From: Mycolicibacterium sp. BiH015
Lineage (GTDB): Bacteria > Actinomycetota > Actinomycetes > Mycobacteriales > Mycobacteriaceae
DNA: 64,000 nucleotides
Assembly: GCF_027706845.1 (NCBI RefSeq)
Contig: NZ_JAQGCZ010000008.1
Span: 1-64,000, forward strand
Direction of reading: 5' to 3'
Shown: positions 42,631 to 50,795 of the stretch, in pieces
How positions within the stretch are numbered: the first letter of the stretch is position 1
Layout: every line of letters begins with the position of its first letter
Notes under the pieces: generated by a model
The model's database searches: none
What the model saw: only the letters and a program-made list of their open reading frames with translations
What the model was told of the DNA's origin: nothing
Made by a program: the position numbers and the translations under genes

Positions 42631-43770
42631 CTAGCCAGACGCACGGGTGAGGTGACGGCCGATGATGGTGCGCTGGATCTCTGAGGCGCCCTCATAGATC
42701 CGCGGAGCGCGTACGTCGCGATAGAGGTGCTCCAGTGGATGCCCGGTTTGCAGCGCCCGCGCCCCGACAAGTTGCACGGCGGTGTCGACGACGATTTGCG
42801 CCGCCTCCGTGGCATACAGTTTCGCCATCGCGGCGCGGCGCGTCACTTCGGCCGCCTCGCGACCCGCGTCGTACGCCGCCGCGGCCCAATACACCAGCAG
42901 TCGGCTGGCTTCGACTTGGGTGGCCATGTCGGCCAGTTTGTGGGCGACGACCTGTTGATCGCTGAGAACCCCTCCGAAGGCTGTCCGCGATGTCGTGTGC
43001 TCGACCGTGACATCGAGAGCGGCTTGGGCCATCCCTACGGCGAACGCGCCGACGCTGGGTCGAAACAGATCCAGCGTCCGCATCGCTACTTTGAAACCGC
43101 CATCGACCTCGCCGATGACATCGTCCCTGGTGACACGAACGCCGTCGAAACGCAATCGGCCGATCGGGTGTGGCGAGAGCAGTTCGAGGGAATCGCCCTG
43201 CAATCCGTCGCTGTCTCCAGCGACCACGAACGCCGTCACGCCCCTCGACCGGCTCCCCGGCGTGGTTCGGGCGAAGACGGTGTAGACGTCGGCTTCGGGA
43301 GCATTGGAGATCCACATCTTTTCGCCGTGCAGACGCCATCCGGGTCCGTCCGGCTTCGCCTCCAACGCCAGCGCTGCGGCGTCGGAGCCTGCTCCGGACT
43401 CGCTCAACGCGAATGCGGCGACCGCCCGGCCTTCCACCACGGCGTCTCGCCACCGGCCGATCGCGGCTTGGGTTCCCCCCAACAGGAACGGGTAGCTGCC
43501 CAAACCCTGCAGCGCCAAGGCGGTTTCGGCCTGGGTGCTTACCGTGGCCAACGACTCGCGCAACAGACACAGGTCCATAGCGGCAGCTTTCGACGACCCG
43601 TCGGTGGCGAACAGACGTGCGAGCAGGCCGCGCTTGCCCATGTGAAGAAGGAGGTCTCGGTTGACGCGGCCGTGCGGCGCGGCGTCGGCGACAGATTTGA
43701 GCTCGATGGACACTGCTCGTACGTCGTCAACCAGCTGCTGCTGTTCAGCTGTGAGGGCGTAGGCATCCAT
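42631..43770 (-). CDS. Acyl-CoA dehydrogenase
   Basis: 379-aa FAD acyl-CoA dehydrogenase: AFALSESGAGSDAAAL near 120, WISNAPEADVYTVFART, TAFGGVLSDQQVVAHKLADM and RIYEGASEIQRTIIGRHL at the C-terminus. First gene of the beta-oxidation block; ATG 43770 is favoured over 43785 because GAAGG lies 7 bases upstream. Possible role: oxidation of the reduced 2-amino-5-oxocyclohexene-carboxyl-CoA ring. Promoter region carries a 9-bp inverted repeat (43800-43839). Confidence 0.87.
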   Translation of the reverse strand: MDAYALTAEQQQLVDDVRAVSIELKSVADAAPHGRVNRDLLLHMGKRGLLARLFATDGSSKAAAMDLCLLRESLATVSTQAETALALQGLGSYPFLLGGTQAAIGRWRDAVVEGRAVAAFALSESGAGSDAAALALEAKPDGPGWRLHGEKMWISNAPEADVYTVFARTTPGSRSRGVTAFVVAGDSDGLQGDSLELLSPHPIGRLRFDGVRVTRDDVIGEVDGGFKVAMRTLDLFRPSVGAFAVGMAQAALDVTVEHTTSRTAFGGVLSDQQVVAHKLADMATQVEASRLLVYWAAAAYDAGREAAEVTRRAAMAKLYATEAAQIVVDTAVQLVGARALQTGHPLEHLYRDVRAPRIYEGASEIQRTIIGRHLTRASG

Positions 43771-43799
43771 GGTGTGGCCTTCCATTCCTGACGGACGAG

Positions 43800-43839
43800 A
43801 TATGTCGTTTATATCATGGCCGTCGAAAATACGACATAT
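43800..43839. promoter_or_regulatory. Candidate operator, 9-bp arms ATATGTCGT / ACGACATAT
   Basis: Perfect inverted arms at 43800-43808 and 43831-43839, 22 bases apart, flank a TATAAA-like -10 box on the minus strand, 30-70 bases before the acyl-CoA dehydrogenase ATG. This looks like a repressor site; the PaaX-type protein is the nearest candidate. Confidence 0.5.
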
Positions 43840-43851
43840 TCCAGGGTCGGG

Positions 43852-45069
43852 CTACCGCCCCGCCTCACTCGCCATGCTGCTCGCCCACAGTTCTCTCGCG
43901 GTGAACCCCTGCTGCTTACGCAGCAGCGTGCGCGCGGCAGCCAGGGGCGTGTTGGATCCGAAGACCGCGACGGGCTTGCCGGCCAGGCGGTAAAGGGCGA
44001 CGAATCGATGCGTGGACAGGTCGCCTTCGATATCGACTGCGTCGTGCGCATGGGCTTCACCTAGGCACCACAGATCGAGATCGAACTGCCTCGACCACAC
44101 GAAGGGCATCGCGCTGAGCGCCGTCGGGCGGCCGAGCATGTTGCGCGCGGCCACAGCGCCCTGCTGCTGGGCGTTCGATTCGTGCTCGACCCGCATGTAG
44201 CGATTCGCCGAAGGCATGTAGCGGGCGGCGATGTCGCCGGCGGCATAGATATTGCCGATCGACGTCCGACAGTGCTCGTCGACGACGACGCCGCCGCCCG
44301 CCAGCTCGACGAGGCTGTCCTGCAACCATTCGGTGGTCGGACGGCTTCCTACTCCGACGACGACCAGATCGCAATCGACCACCTCGCCGGTAGTCAGACG
44401 TACCGCCGTCGCTCGATCATCACCCAGAATCTCCGTCACGCCAACGCCCAGATGAAGATGCACTCCCGCGCGATGATGGTGCTCGGTGAGGATCTTTCCG
44501 ACTTCAGGCCCGACGGCACGACCCATCAAGACGTCGTCGACCTCGACCAGATGCACATGTGCGCCGCAGGCGGTTGCGGTTGCGGCAACCTCGCAGCCAA
44601 TGAATCCGCCCCCGACGACGACAACGGCTCTGCCGGGCGCCATCTCGTCACGTAAGGCGAGCGCGTCATCGAGGCTGCGCAGCGTAAACACTCCGGGCAG
44701 CGAGAAGCCTGGGACGTTGAGCGGTGCGGCGGCGAGGCCCGTCGCGATGAGCAGCTGCTCGTAGCCCAATTGCACACCGGATTGCAGAGTCAACAGGGCT
44801 TGCGTGGTATCGAGCGACACCGCCGCGTCGCCGAGCCTGACCGCAATGTGCTTGTCGCGGTAGAAGCTGGCCTGACGCAACAAGACTGAGTCAGGATCGG
44901 CTTGTCCGGACAACACCGCTTTCGACAGCGGCGGGCGCAGGTATGGGAGGTGAGTCTCGGAGCTGACGAGACACACCTGCCCCGGGGCCTTCTTGGCAAT
45001 CGACTCGGCTGCGCTCGCCGCCGCGAGGCCACCGCCGACGATGAGGTACGGAACTCGTTGGCGGGTCAT
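43852..45069 (-). CDS. carAd: Ferredoxin reductase, FAD/NAD(P)H (CarAd type, copy 1)
   Basis: 405-aa oxygenase-coupled reductase that passes electrons from NADH to the Rieske ferredoxin. N-terminal FAD motif PYLIVGGGLAAASAAES, LRPPLSKAVLSG, the NAD motif VVVVGGGFIGCEVAA near 148 and YAAGDIAARYMP near 270; C-terminal reductase domain present. 27 bases downstream of the ferredoxin gene and last in the carC-Ba-Bb-Ac-Ad run. This glutathione-reductase-like type is the class used in actinobacterial car clusters. Confidence 0.87.
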   Translation of the reverse strand: MTRQRVPYLIVGGGLAAASAAESIAKKAPGQVCLVSSETHLPYLRPPLSKAVLSGQADPDSVLLRQASFYRDKHIAVRLGDAAVSLDTTQALLTLQSGVQLGYEQLLIATGLAAAPLNVPGFSLPGVFTLRSLDDALALRDEMAPGRAVVVVGGGFIGCEVAATATACGAHVHLVEVDDVLMGRAVGPEVGKILTEHHHRAGVHLHLGVGVTEILGDDRATAVRLTTGEVVDCDLVVVGVGSRPTTEWLQDSLVELAGGGVVVDEHCRTSIGNIYAAGDIAARYMPSANRYMRVEHESNAQQQGAVAARNMLGRPTALSAMPFVWSRQFDLDLWCLGEAHAHDAVDIEGDLSTHRFVALYRLAGKPVAVFGSNTPLAAARTLLRKQQGFTARELWASSMASEAGR

Positions 45070-45096
45070 CCGGCCCGACTCACCGTCGCGCGCAAC

Positions 45097-45444
45097 TCAC
45101 TCATCGTCGGTCATCGCGATCAGCACATCGTCGCCGTCGACCACCACGTCGTACTTCTTCACCGGATCGATGCACGGCAGAGCCGTGGGCAGGCCGGTCC
45201 GCAGGTCGAACTTCCCCTCGTGAAGCGGGCACTCGATCTCGAGCGAATCTGCGTGCAGCTCGCCGGCGTCGAGCCACGCCTCCGCGTGACTGCACAGGTT
45301 CTCCAACGCGTAGACCGTCTCGCCGATGCGCACCACCATGATCTCTTCGCCGTCGGCTTCGACGCCGACGGGCTCCTGCTCGGTTAAGTCGCTGTACTCG
45401 GTGACCTTGACCATCCGACAGCCGCGTGTCTCCTCCACACTCAT
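45097..45444 (-). CDS. carAc: Rieske-type ferredoxin (CarAc)
   Basis: 115-aa soluble [2Fe-2S] Rieske ferredoxin, with ligands C51/H53 (CSHAEAWLDAGEL) and C72/H75 (CPLHEGKFD). Carries electrons from the reductase to the CarAa oxygenase. ATG 45444 has GATGAGGA immediately upstream; GTG 45438 has better ribosome-site spacing and ATG 45414 would give a 105-aa form, so the exact start is open. Acidic C-terminus. Confidence 0.88.
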   Translation of the reverse strand: MSVEETRGCRMVKVTEYSDLTEQEPVGVEADGEEIMVVRIGETVYALENLCSHAEAWLDAGELHADSLEIECPLHEGKFDLRTGLPTALPCIDPVKKYDVVVDGDDVLIAMTDDE

Positions 45445-45502
45445 TCCTCATCCCGCCTTTGCTTCTGGTCGACACGTCGCGTCGGTTTCCGACACGCGCA
45501 TC

Positions 45503-46309
45503 TCAACTTGTGAACGCGAAAGCGCTCATTCCCGTCACCCAGGGTTTGATCGGCTCGTAGTAGAGAATCTCACCGCCCGGATCACCGATGGCTCCGGCGG
45601 CGAAGAGCCAATTGCGTATCTCGAGGCCGCCGTTGCCGGCGTGCTCGAGAATGTGGTCGTTGGACCAGCTGGCGGCATATCCGGCGTCGCCGGCCGCCAA
45701 GAGGGCGAGGAAGTCCTCATCGAATTGCTCGTTGATGCGCCCCATTTGGGGCGTGCCAGGCCAGTGCGACAGACCACCACAGCCGACGACGGCGACCGTC
45801 TCGTCGCGCTCGCCCGCGTAGTCGGCGAGCAGGGCACCAAGGTTGTAGCACCGCCTCGCGCTCGCCAGCGACGCCGGCGACTGAGTACTGACGATCAGCG
45901 GGACGACCGCAATGTCGTTGTCGGGAAACATCATCAGGATAGGTATCGCCAAGCCGTGGTCGGCGCGGAAAGAGCTCATCGATGCGAGGTCAAAGCCGCG
46001 ACCGCCGCCGTAAGAGATGAAACCGCTTGCGAAGTCGGCGTTCGAGGGAATCTGAACCTTCGGGATGTTCATCTCGCCGAAGGTAGGAAACGATTCGGTC
46101 ACCGCGACTGTGAACGGTGGCTGCGGACCGCTGGGCAGCAGTGTCGGCCCGTGCTCAGAGGAGACCATCACGACCACGTCCGGCTTCTGATCACGAATAC
46201 GCCGCCCGAGTTCAGCGAAGCCTTCGACCACCCGCTGTGCCTGCTTTTCCACGCCCGCGCTCGGAAACATCGTGTGTGAGGTGGCGTACGCCCCGACGAC
46301 GCGACCCAT
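45503..46309 (-). CDS. carBb: Extradiol dioxygenase catalytic subunit (CarBb, LigB-like)
   Basis: 268-aa class III extradiol dioxygenase beta subunit. Fe(II) ligand region: H12 in ATSHTMFP and H53 in SSEHGPTLL; catalytic His H118 in FRADHGLAIP. Opens 2'-aminobiphenyl-2,3-diol (or the 2'-hydroxy analogue) by meta-cleavage with the CarBa subunit. Its ATG touches the carBa stop (TGATG). A two-subunit LigAB-type ring-cleavage enzyme next to a CarAa-type oxygenase is the diagnostic feature of carbazole clusters. Confidence 0.85.
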   Translation of the reverse strand: MGRVVGAYATSHTMFPSAGVEKQAQRVVEGFAELGRRIRDQKPDVVVMVSSEHGPTLLPSGPQPPFTVAVTESFPTFGEMNIPKVQIPSNADFASGFISYGGGRGFDLASMSSFRADHGLAIPILMMFPDNDIAVVPLIVSTQSPASLASARRCYNLGALLADYAGERDETVAVVGCGGLSHWPGTPQMGRINEQFDEDFLALLAAGDAGYAASWSNDHILEHAGNGGLEIRNWLFAAGAIGDPGGEILYYEPIKPWVTGMSAFAFTS

Positions 46310-46587
46310 CAGCGCTCCCCTTCATCAGTGGCTGTGAAGTATTCGCCGGCGCTCATCATCTGCTCGAATTCCGGGTTCCACATGAACGATCCCCACATCG
46401 CCAGCAGGGGTGGCATCCCCGATGCGGCGAGCTTGTCGGGGGTCGGGTGACTGCGGACTAAGCGCAACTCCTCGGCCGACAGCTCATAGCGGCCGAGGAA
46501 CTGCTCGTCCTGGGCACGGATCGCCTGCCAGGCCTCGGGTTCGGCGAGGCCATCTTCGACCATCCGGCTAAGCTCCGCGATACTCAC
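46309..46587 (-). CDS. carBa: Extradiol dioxygenase small subunit (CarBa, LigA-like)
   Basis: 92-aa helical LigA-type subunit (VSIAELSRMVEDGL, LVRSHPTPDKLAASGMPPLLAMWGSF). It covers the active site of the catalytic subunit. GTG 46587 is chosen for its GAAGG 7 bases upstream and because LigA-like sequence begins there; this start overlaps the end of carC by 20 bases. The frame continues upstream without family resemblance. Confidence 0.8.
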   Translation of the reverse strand: MSIAELSRMVEDGLAEPEAWQAIRAQDEQFLGRYELSAEELRLVRSHPTPDKLAASGMPPLLAMWGSFMWNPEFEQMMSAGEYFTATDEGER

Positions 46588-47431
46588 CGGTCCCGCCTTC
46601 TGAACAGAGGAAGTCCAGCGCAACGCGACCGAATTCCTCGGGGTGCTCCAACATGGCCCAATGCCCACACCGCGGAATGGCGTAGAGGCGCGACTCCTCG
46701 ATCAACTGGTGGAATCGCACCGACTCCAGCAGGGGTACGACCGCGTCCTCGCGCCCGGACACCACCAGGGTCGGCACAGTGACGGACGCAATATCGTCCT
46801 CGTTGTAGTGCAAACCGCCGTGCTCGCGCACCCAGGTCATGGTGCGACGGTAGGCGTCCATCACCGCGGGGTTGCACGTGAGTTCAAAGCGGTAGTCGAC
46901 CAGACCGGACGGCGGAGCGAAGCTCTCGTGGGTCAACGCGCCTACAATCCTCGCCATGTCGCTGCGGTTGGGCTCCCGGTAATTGAGGATCGTCTGCAAC
47001 TGCGGAGAGAATGCGCGGTTCAACCCGGCACTTCCCATGAGAACCAGCTTGCTCACGCGCGCCGGCTCCGACATGGCGAGTCCGAGTGCCGTGGCCCCGC
47101 CCATCGAGTTACCGATGATGGCGACCCGCTCGAGTCCCAGTGCGTCGAGGAAGGCCTTGAGGTGGGCCACGCGGGCGTCTTGGGAGTACGTGAACGCGGC
47201 GTCACCGTCGGTGACCAGGCTCTGGCCGAACCCGACCATGTCGAAGGCGATCGTCCGGAAATGTCCGGCGAAGGTTGCCAGGAGCGGCGACCAGTTACCC
47301 CAGGCGTCGGCGCCCGCCCCCCCGCCGTGAATGAGAATCAACGGATCGCCCGTCCCTGACTCCCAGTAGTGGGTGTTGACCGCGCCAGCTTTAATCGCGC
47401 GTTCGGCAATAGTGCTCGCCACTGTGGTCAT
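46568..47431 (-). CDS. carC: Meta-cleavage product hydrolase (CarC)
   Basis: 287-aa alpha/beta hydrolase for C-C bond hydrolysis of a 2-hydroxy-6-oxo-6-aryl-hexadienoate. Oxyanion HGGG near residue 35, nucleophile S109 in GNSMGG, D229 (GREDAVVP) and H257 (CGHWAM). Predicted products: anthranilate (from the amino compound) or salicylate, plus 2-hydroxypenta-2,4-dienoate, which the hydratase-dehydrogenase-aldolase genes at 11-14 kb would use. First gene of its operon, about 108 bases after the shared promoter B. Confidence 0.87.
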   Translation of the reverse strand: MTTVASTIAERAIKAGAVNTHYWESGTGDPLILIHGGGAGADAWGNWSPLLATFAGHFRTIAFDMVGFGQSLVTDGDAAFTYSQDARVAHLKAFLDALGLERVAIIGNSMGGATALGLAMSEPARVSKLVLMGSAGLNRAFSPQLQTILNYREPNRSDMARIVGALTHESFAPPSGLVDYRFELTCNPAVMDAYRRTMTWVREHGGLHYNEDDIASVTVPTLVVSGREDAVVPLLESVRFHQLIEESRLYAIPRCGHWAMLEHPEEFGRVALDFLCSEGGTGEYRGA

Positions 47432-47537
47432 CGCTCATTCTTTCCGGCGTCGGCCGACACCTGCTCAGCACCTGTGGCCGACGGCTGATTCGCCTGAGTC
47501 ACAAGATTCTCCTAGTCAAACCCACTGTCTAATCAGG

Positions 47538-47597
47538 GACTATGCCAATTCCCAGCTTTACAGGCATCCGTCAAATTACCGACGTCATTACCGAACT
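47538..47597 (-). promoter_or_regulatory. Shared promoter/activator site B (before carC operon)
   Basis: Minus strand: TTCGGTA, GTCGGTA, TTTGACGGATGC (CGGATGC 47570-47564), 19 bases, then CATAGT (47544-47539) inside TTGGCATAGTC. Identical to site A in about three quarters of positions, including both direct TCGGTA repeats. Confidence 0.72.
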
Positions 47598-47818
47598 CAG
47601 GAACGCGCGGTCGACGGGAGCCCGTCGGCGACGGCCCGCGCTTGCACTGCCTGCGCAGACCACACCACCTATCGCACGGGCTTGTCCGGGGCGTTTGCGC
47701 GTCGTCGGCTCGACGACTCGACCTGTGCCGCCGAAATGGCCTATGACGCCCTCCGCCTCGCAGCTAGCATCGCAAAGTTTCAGTCCCCGTCGCGGTGTGG
47801 CTCAGCCCTCCGCTATAC

Positions 47819-47834
47819 TTGCGTGCGCACGCAT
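47819..47834. promoter_or_regulatory. MarR-type palindromic operator 1
   Basis: TTGCGTGCGCACGCAT, one base from a perfect 16-bp palindrome, directly after a TATACT -10 box (47814-47819) and 27 bases before the DUF2231 gene. Binding here would block transcription start. Same palindrome at 52992 and 56109. Confidence 0.65.
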
Positions 47835-47860
47835 CAATACAGACCTCTGAAGGAGTCCAC

Positions 47861-48400
47861 ATGACAAACCGAACGAAATTGGCCAAAGAGCCGGCTAACG
47901 CACTGATTGCCGGGCCGTATGGGCATCCGTTTCATCCAATATTGGTCACCGTGCCGATCGGTGCTTGGGTGTGCAGCCTTGTCCTGGATATCGCATCGTG
48001 GTTTGTAGCGCAGCCCGCACCTCTGGCTCAAGCCTCCCAGTGGCTCATCGGCATCGGCGTGGTCGGTGCTGTGGCGGCGGCAGTCATTGGAATGGTGGAC
48101 GCCTCAACGATTCCCGGGAAGACGCCGGCGTATCGCGTCGCCCTGGTGCACATGGCGCTGAACCTCGCCGCGATCGCCGTCTACATCGGCAATTTCGTCT
48201 GGCGCCATGCCGACTCGCAGACCACTGCTGTACCGGTCCGTTTCGTCTTGTTGTCGCTAGTAGCGTTCGCCGCCGTCTCGGCAGCGGGGTACCTCGGCGG
48301 CAAGCTGGCCTACCACTACGGCGTCCGGGTGGCCAGGGAAGAGGATCAGGCAGACGGGTTTCGCGGTGCGTCGCGCCCGGAAAGTGCCGATCAGAACTGA
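47861..48400 (+). CDS. DUF2231 membrane protein
   Basis: 179-aa protein with four predicted membrane helices and the DUF2231 start GHPFHPILVTVPIGAWVCSLVLD. Clear ribosome site AGGAG 6 bases before ATG 47861. DUF2231 proteins occur next to Rieske or haem redox genes, but their function is unknown. It is the only plus-strand gene inside the car cluster, lying between carC and carAa, and is under the MarR-type palindrome. GC-poor relative to its flanks is not evident. Confidence 0.83.
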   Translation: MTNRTKLAKEPANALIAGPYGHPFHPILVTVPIGAWVCSLVLDIASWFVAQPAPLAQASQWLIGIGVVGAVAAAVIGMVDASTIPGKTPAYRVALVHMALNLAAIAVYIGNFVWRHADSQTTAVPVRFVLLSLVAFAAVSAAGYLGGKLAYHYGVRVAREEDQADGFRGASRPESADQN

Positions 48401-49586
48401 CCGCTCGCACGAAGGGGCGTAGCCCTTGTCGGATGCGCGCTACCCGAGCCTTCCCCTGTTTCAACGACGACTCAAACCCATGGGATGCGACGGACGACTT
48501 CGCCCCATGGCTCATGAGTGGTGAGGACCCGAATCGACTAAGGGCGTGAACGCGTCTCGGGTCCGACGCTGCGCGTCCTGAGGTCGCGGAGGCTGGTCTC
48601 GTCGAGAGTCGCGGGCAAAGTACTGCGCGTGATCTCCGCGCGAGCGGTGCGCCCCGTCGTCGCCATCTGCGCACCGTGATCGTCATCGCGGCCGCCAGGA
48701 ACGGTCGAGCCAAGCGACTGTGCGCGTGCCGACAGCGTGCCGGGGCTGCTGACGTCGGCGGCTCTGGAGTCGCATCGTCGTCGGCGCCGACGCGTCGTTG
48801 CGGCGACCCGCGCCGGTCACGCCCAGAGTGTGCGTCTGCCGAAGATTGCAGCGCGACACGACGGCGTTCGAGACCTCCGATGGGGCTTTGATCTGGAGCC
48901 GATCCACCGGCGTCATCGCCGTCGTCGCCGGAACCGACGAAGCGCTGGCTGACGAATCCGGAGCTCACCAAAGCCGCCGCTGTCGATCTTCTGCGCCCTT
49001 GTCTCTCGGATCGGGTGTCGACATTTTGCGGCGCATCGTGTCGAACTGAATCAATTGATCCCGGTGTCGGTAACCGCCTCACGCGCAGAGGATTTCGGCT
49101 GGCCGCCAGGCGCCGCCCGGCAGCGCTTACCCCAGCTGACGCCTCCTTGGCCGTTGAACCTGGCCGCAAGGGATTGGCATCGTGCCGATGAGCGCGACTT
49201 CCGTGAGGGACCGGATGCGACGCGGGTGATCAACTGCTGGCATATCCGCCGTTGCCTCGCTCGCGCCGACCACCGCGCTCGGACGCCGATTCCGTCTCGA
49301 CGCACCGTTTGCGGGTTTATCGCCCGTTCACGCTGGACCGTTTTCGGCGATTTCCGGGTGTCGATGGCTAGCTGTGGGCCAGCATTTCGATTGTCGATGA
49401 GCCGACGGCGACCCGTGGCGATCAGTCGGACTGTGTGCGCCTTCGTCGTGTACGTGTCCGCCGCACAGCCTTTTGGACGGTTCGCTCCGGTCGCCGGTGC
49501 GCCCCGCCGTCGACGCGACCCGACGCACCACTCCGGGTGTGGCGGATAGTGGACGCACCCGGCCTACGCCCACTACCCGCCGGCTC
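48401..49586. other. 1.2-kb stretch without a recognised gene
   Basis: Open frames here (up to 361 codons on the minus strand) are Arg/Ser/Ala-rich, lack ribosome sites and match no family I know; they look like GC-bias artefacts. It separates carAa from carC, whereas in the known car order the two are adjacent, so something may have been inserted and decayed here. Confidence 0.55.
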
Positions 49587-50795
49587 TTATGCGTCGCTTG
49601 CTTGCCGATGGCCGATCGGTGACTGGACACCGCGAGCGTGGTTGGAAGCCAACTGGCGCCACTTGGTGATGCACATGTCCGGAGGGAAGAGGTGCTCGTC
49701 GTCCCAGCCGTGATTGTCGCCGCCGTAGAACTCCTCGAGGGCTTCGCGTGCCCAGACGTCGTCGTCGTTGAAGCCATGAAGCGCCAGATCACGCCATTTG
49801 ATGTCGAATTCCTCTTCGAAGGCGCTGACATCCGCATCTGTCGAGACATCTCGTTGTAGCACCTGAAAGTATTCGTGTTCGGTTTCGTTGGTCGGTACAT
49901 AGAACTCGTACTGGATGAGCGTGGGATCCGGGAAAGGATCGACTTTCAATACCCCGGGCAACCACACACTGACCTGAGCGACGACGCGCTTCTCATCACC
50001 GGTCAGCTCGTAGCGCAATACCGACTCACCCTCCAGCTTCGCATCGAAGATTGGCTCGTAATTCTGGCCGAGGTTGTCGACTACGCCCTTGGGCCATCCC
50101 TTGGAGTGGAGATCCATCGCCCCGCGGTCAGCGGGCACGAGCCCGTAGGGCAGGGCCAGCCGGTTTTCGCTGATGAGCGGTGAATTGCGGTGCAGGAAGA
50201 TGTGGGTGGTGTCAAAACCGTTCTCTACGCCGAGACGCCAGTTCGAGGCGACGGTGCGACGAATTCCCAGGCAATGGGTGTTGGCGTCGAGGAATCCTGG
50301 CGGAACATCCTCACTGAGATCATGCGGTTCGCCGTCACCGATGAAGACGAAGATCAACCCTTGTTGCTCCTGAACGGCGAAGACGGGGATCTCCACCTGT
50401 CCGATCACCGGCGAATTGGGTGATGTCAGCACGTCGACCAGCTCGCCGTCTGCAAGGCGGTAGGTCCATCCGTGGTACCAGCAGGACACGGTGCCCTTCT
50501 TGAAGCACAGAGGATCGGCCGAGAAGCGCACGCCGCGATGGGCGCACCGATCGGCAACCGCATGCACAACGCCGTCAACGCGGGTCAGCAGAATGCTGCG
50601 CCCCAGCATTTTGACTGGGACGAACGCGCCCTCCTCGAGCTCGTGGCAGAAGAGCGCGGGATGCCAGTGATTGCTGAACCCCAGCTTGGCTTCGAGGTAG
50701 CGCGGCCACTTGGCTTCTGCCTTCGAAACCGACTGGGCTGGCACCGCGGTTGAGTCGGTCCCTTTGGCTCCATGCTCATGTTGTGTAACTGACAT
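49587..50795 (-). CDS. carAa: Carbazole 1,9a-dioxygenase-type terminal oxygenase (CarAa, copy 1)
   Basis: 402-aa Rieske oxygenase. [2Fe-2S] ligands C84/H86 (CAHRG) and C105/H108 (CWYHGW); mononuclear iron by H198, H202 and an Asp within 344-346 (GFNDDDVWARE). Segments such as SNWRLGVENGFD, IGDGEPHDL and VSVWLPGVLKVDPFPDP follow CarAa of carbazole degraders. Angular dioxygenation of carbazole yields 2'-aminobiphenyl-2,3-diol. ATG 50795 has AGGAGAGGAAG upstream. With carC-Ba-Bb-Ac-Ad downstream the order equals carAaCBaBbAcAd. Dibenzofuran, dibenzo-p-dioxin or fluorene-type substrates are alternatives. Confidence 0.86.
   Translation of the reverse strand: MSVTQHEHGAKGTDSTAVPAQSVSKAEAKWPRYLEAKLGFSNHWHPALFCHELEEGAFVPVKMLGRSILLTRVDGVVHAVADRCAHRGVRFSADPLCFKKGTVSCWYHGWTYRLADGELVDVLTSPNSPVIGQVEIPVFAVQEQQGLIFVFIGDGEPHDLSEDVPPGFLDANTHCLGIRRTVASNWRLGVENGFDTTHIFLHRNSPLISENRLALPYGLVPADRGAMDLHSKGWPKGVVDNLGQNYEPIFDAKLEGESVLRYELTGDEKRVVAQVSVWLPGVLKVDPFPDPTLIQYEFYVPTNETEHEYFQVLQRDVSTDADVSAFEEEFDIKWRDLALHGFNDDDVWAREALEEFYGGDNHGWDDEHLFPPDMCITKWRQLASNHARGVQSPIGHRQASDA

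Noticed and set aside
48084..49169. A 361-codon minus-strand open frame between the DUF2231 gene and carAa
   Set aside because: Overlaps DUF2231 antisense, Arg/Ser-rich, no ribosome site, no recognisable family.
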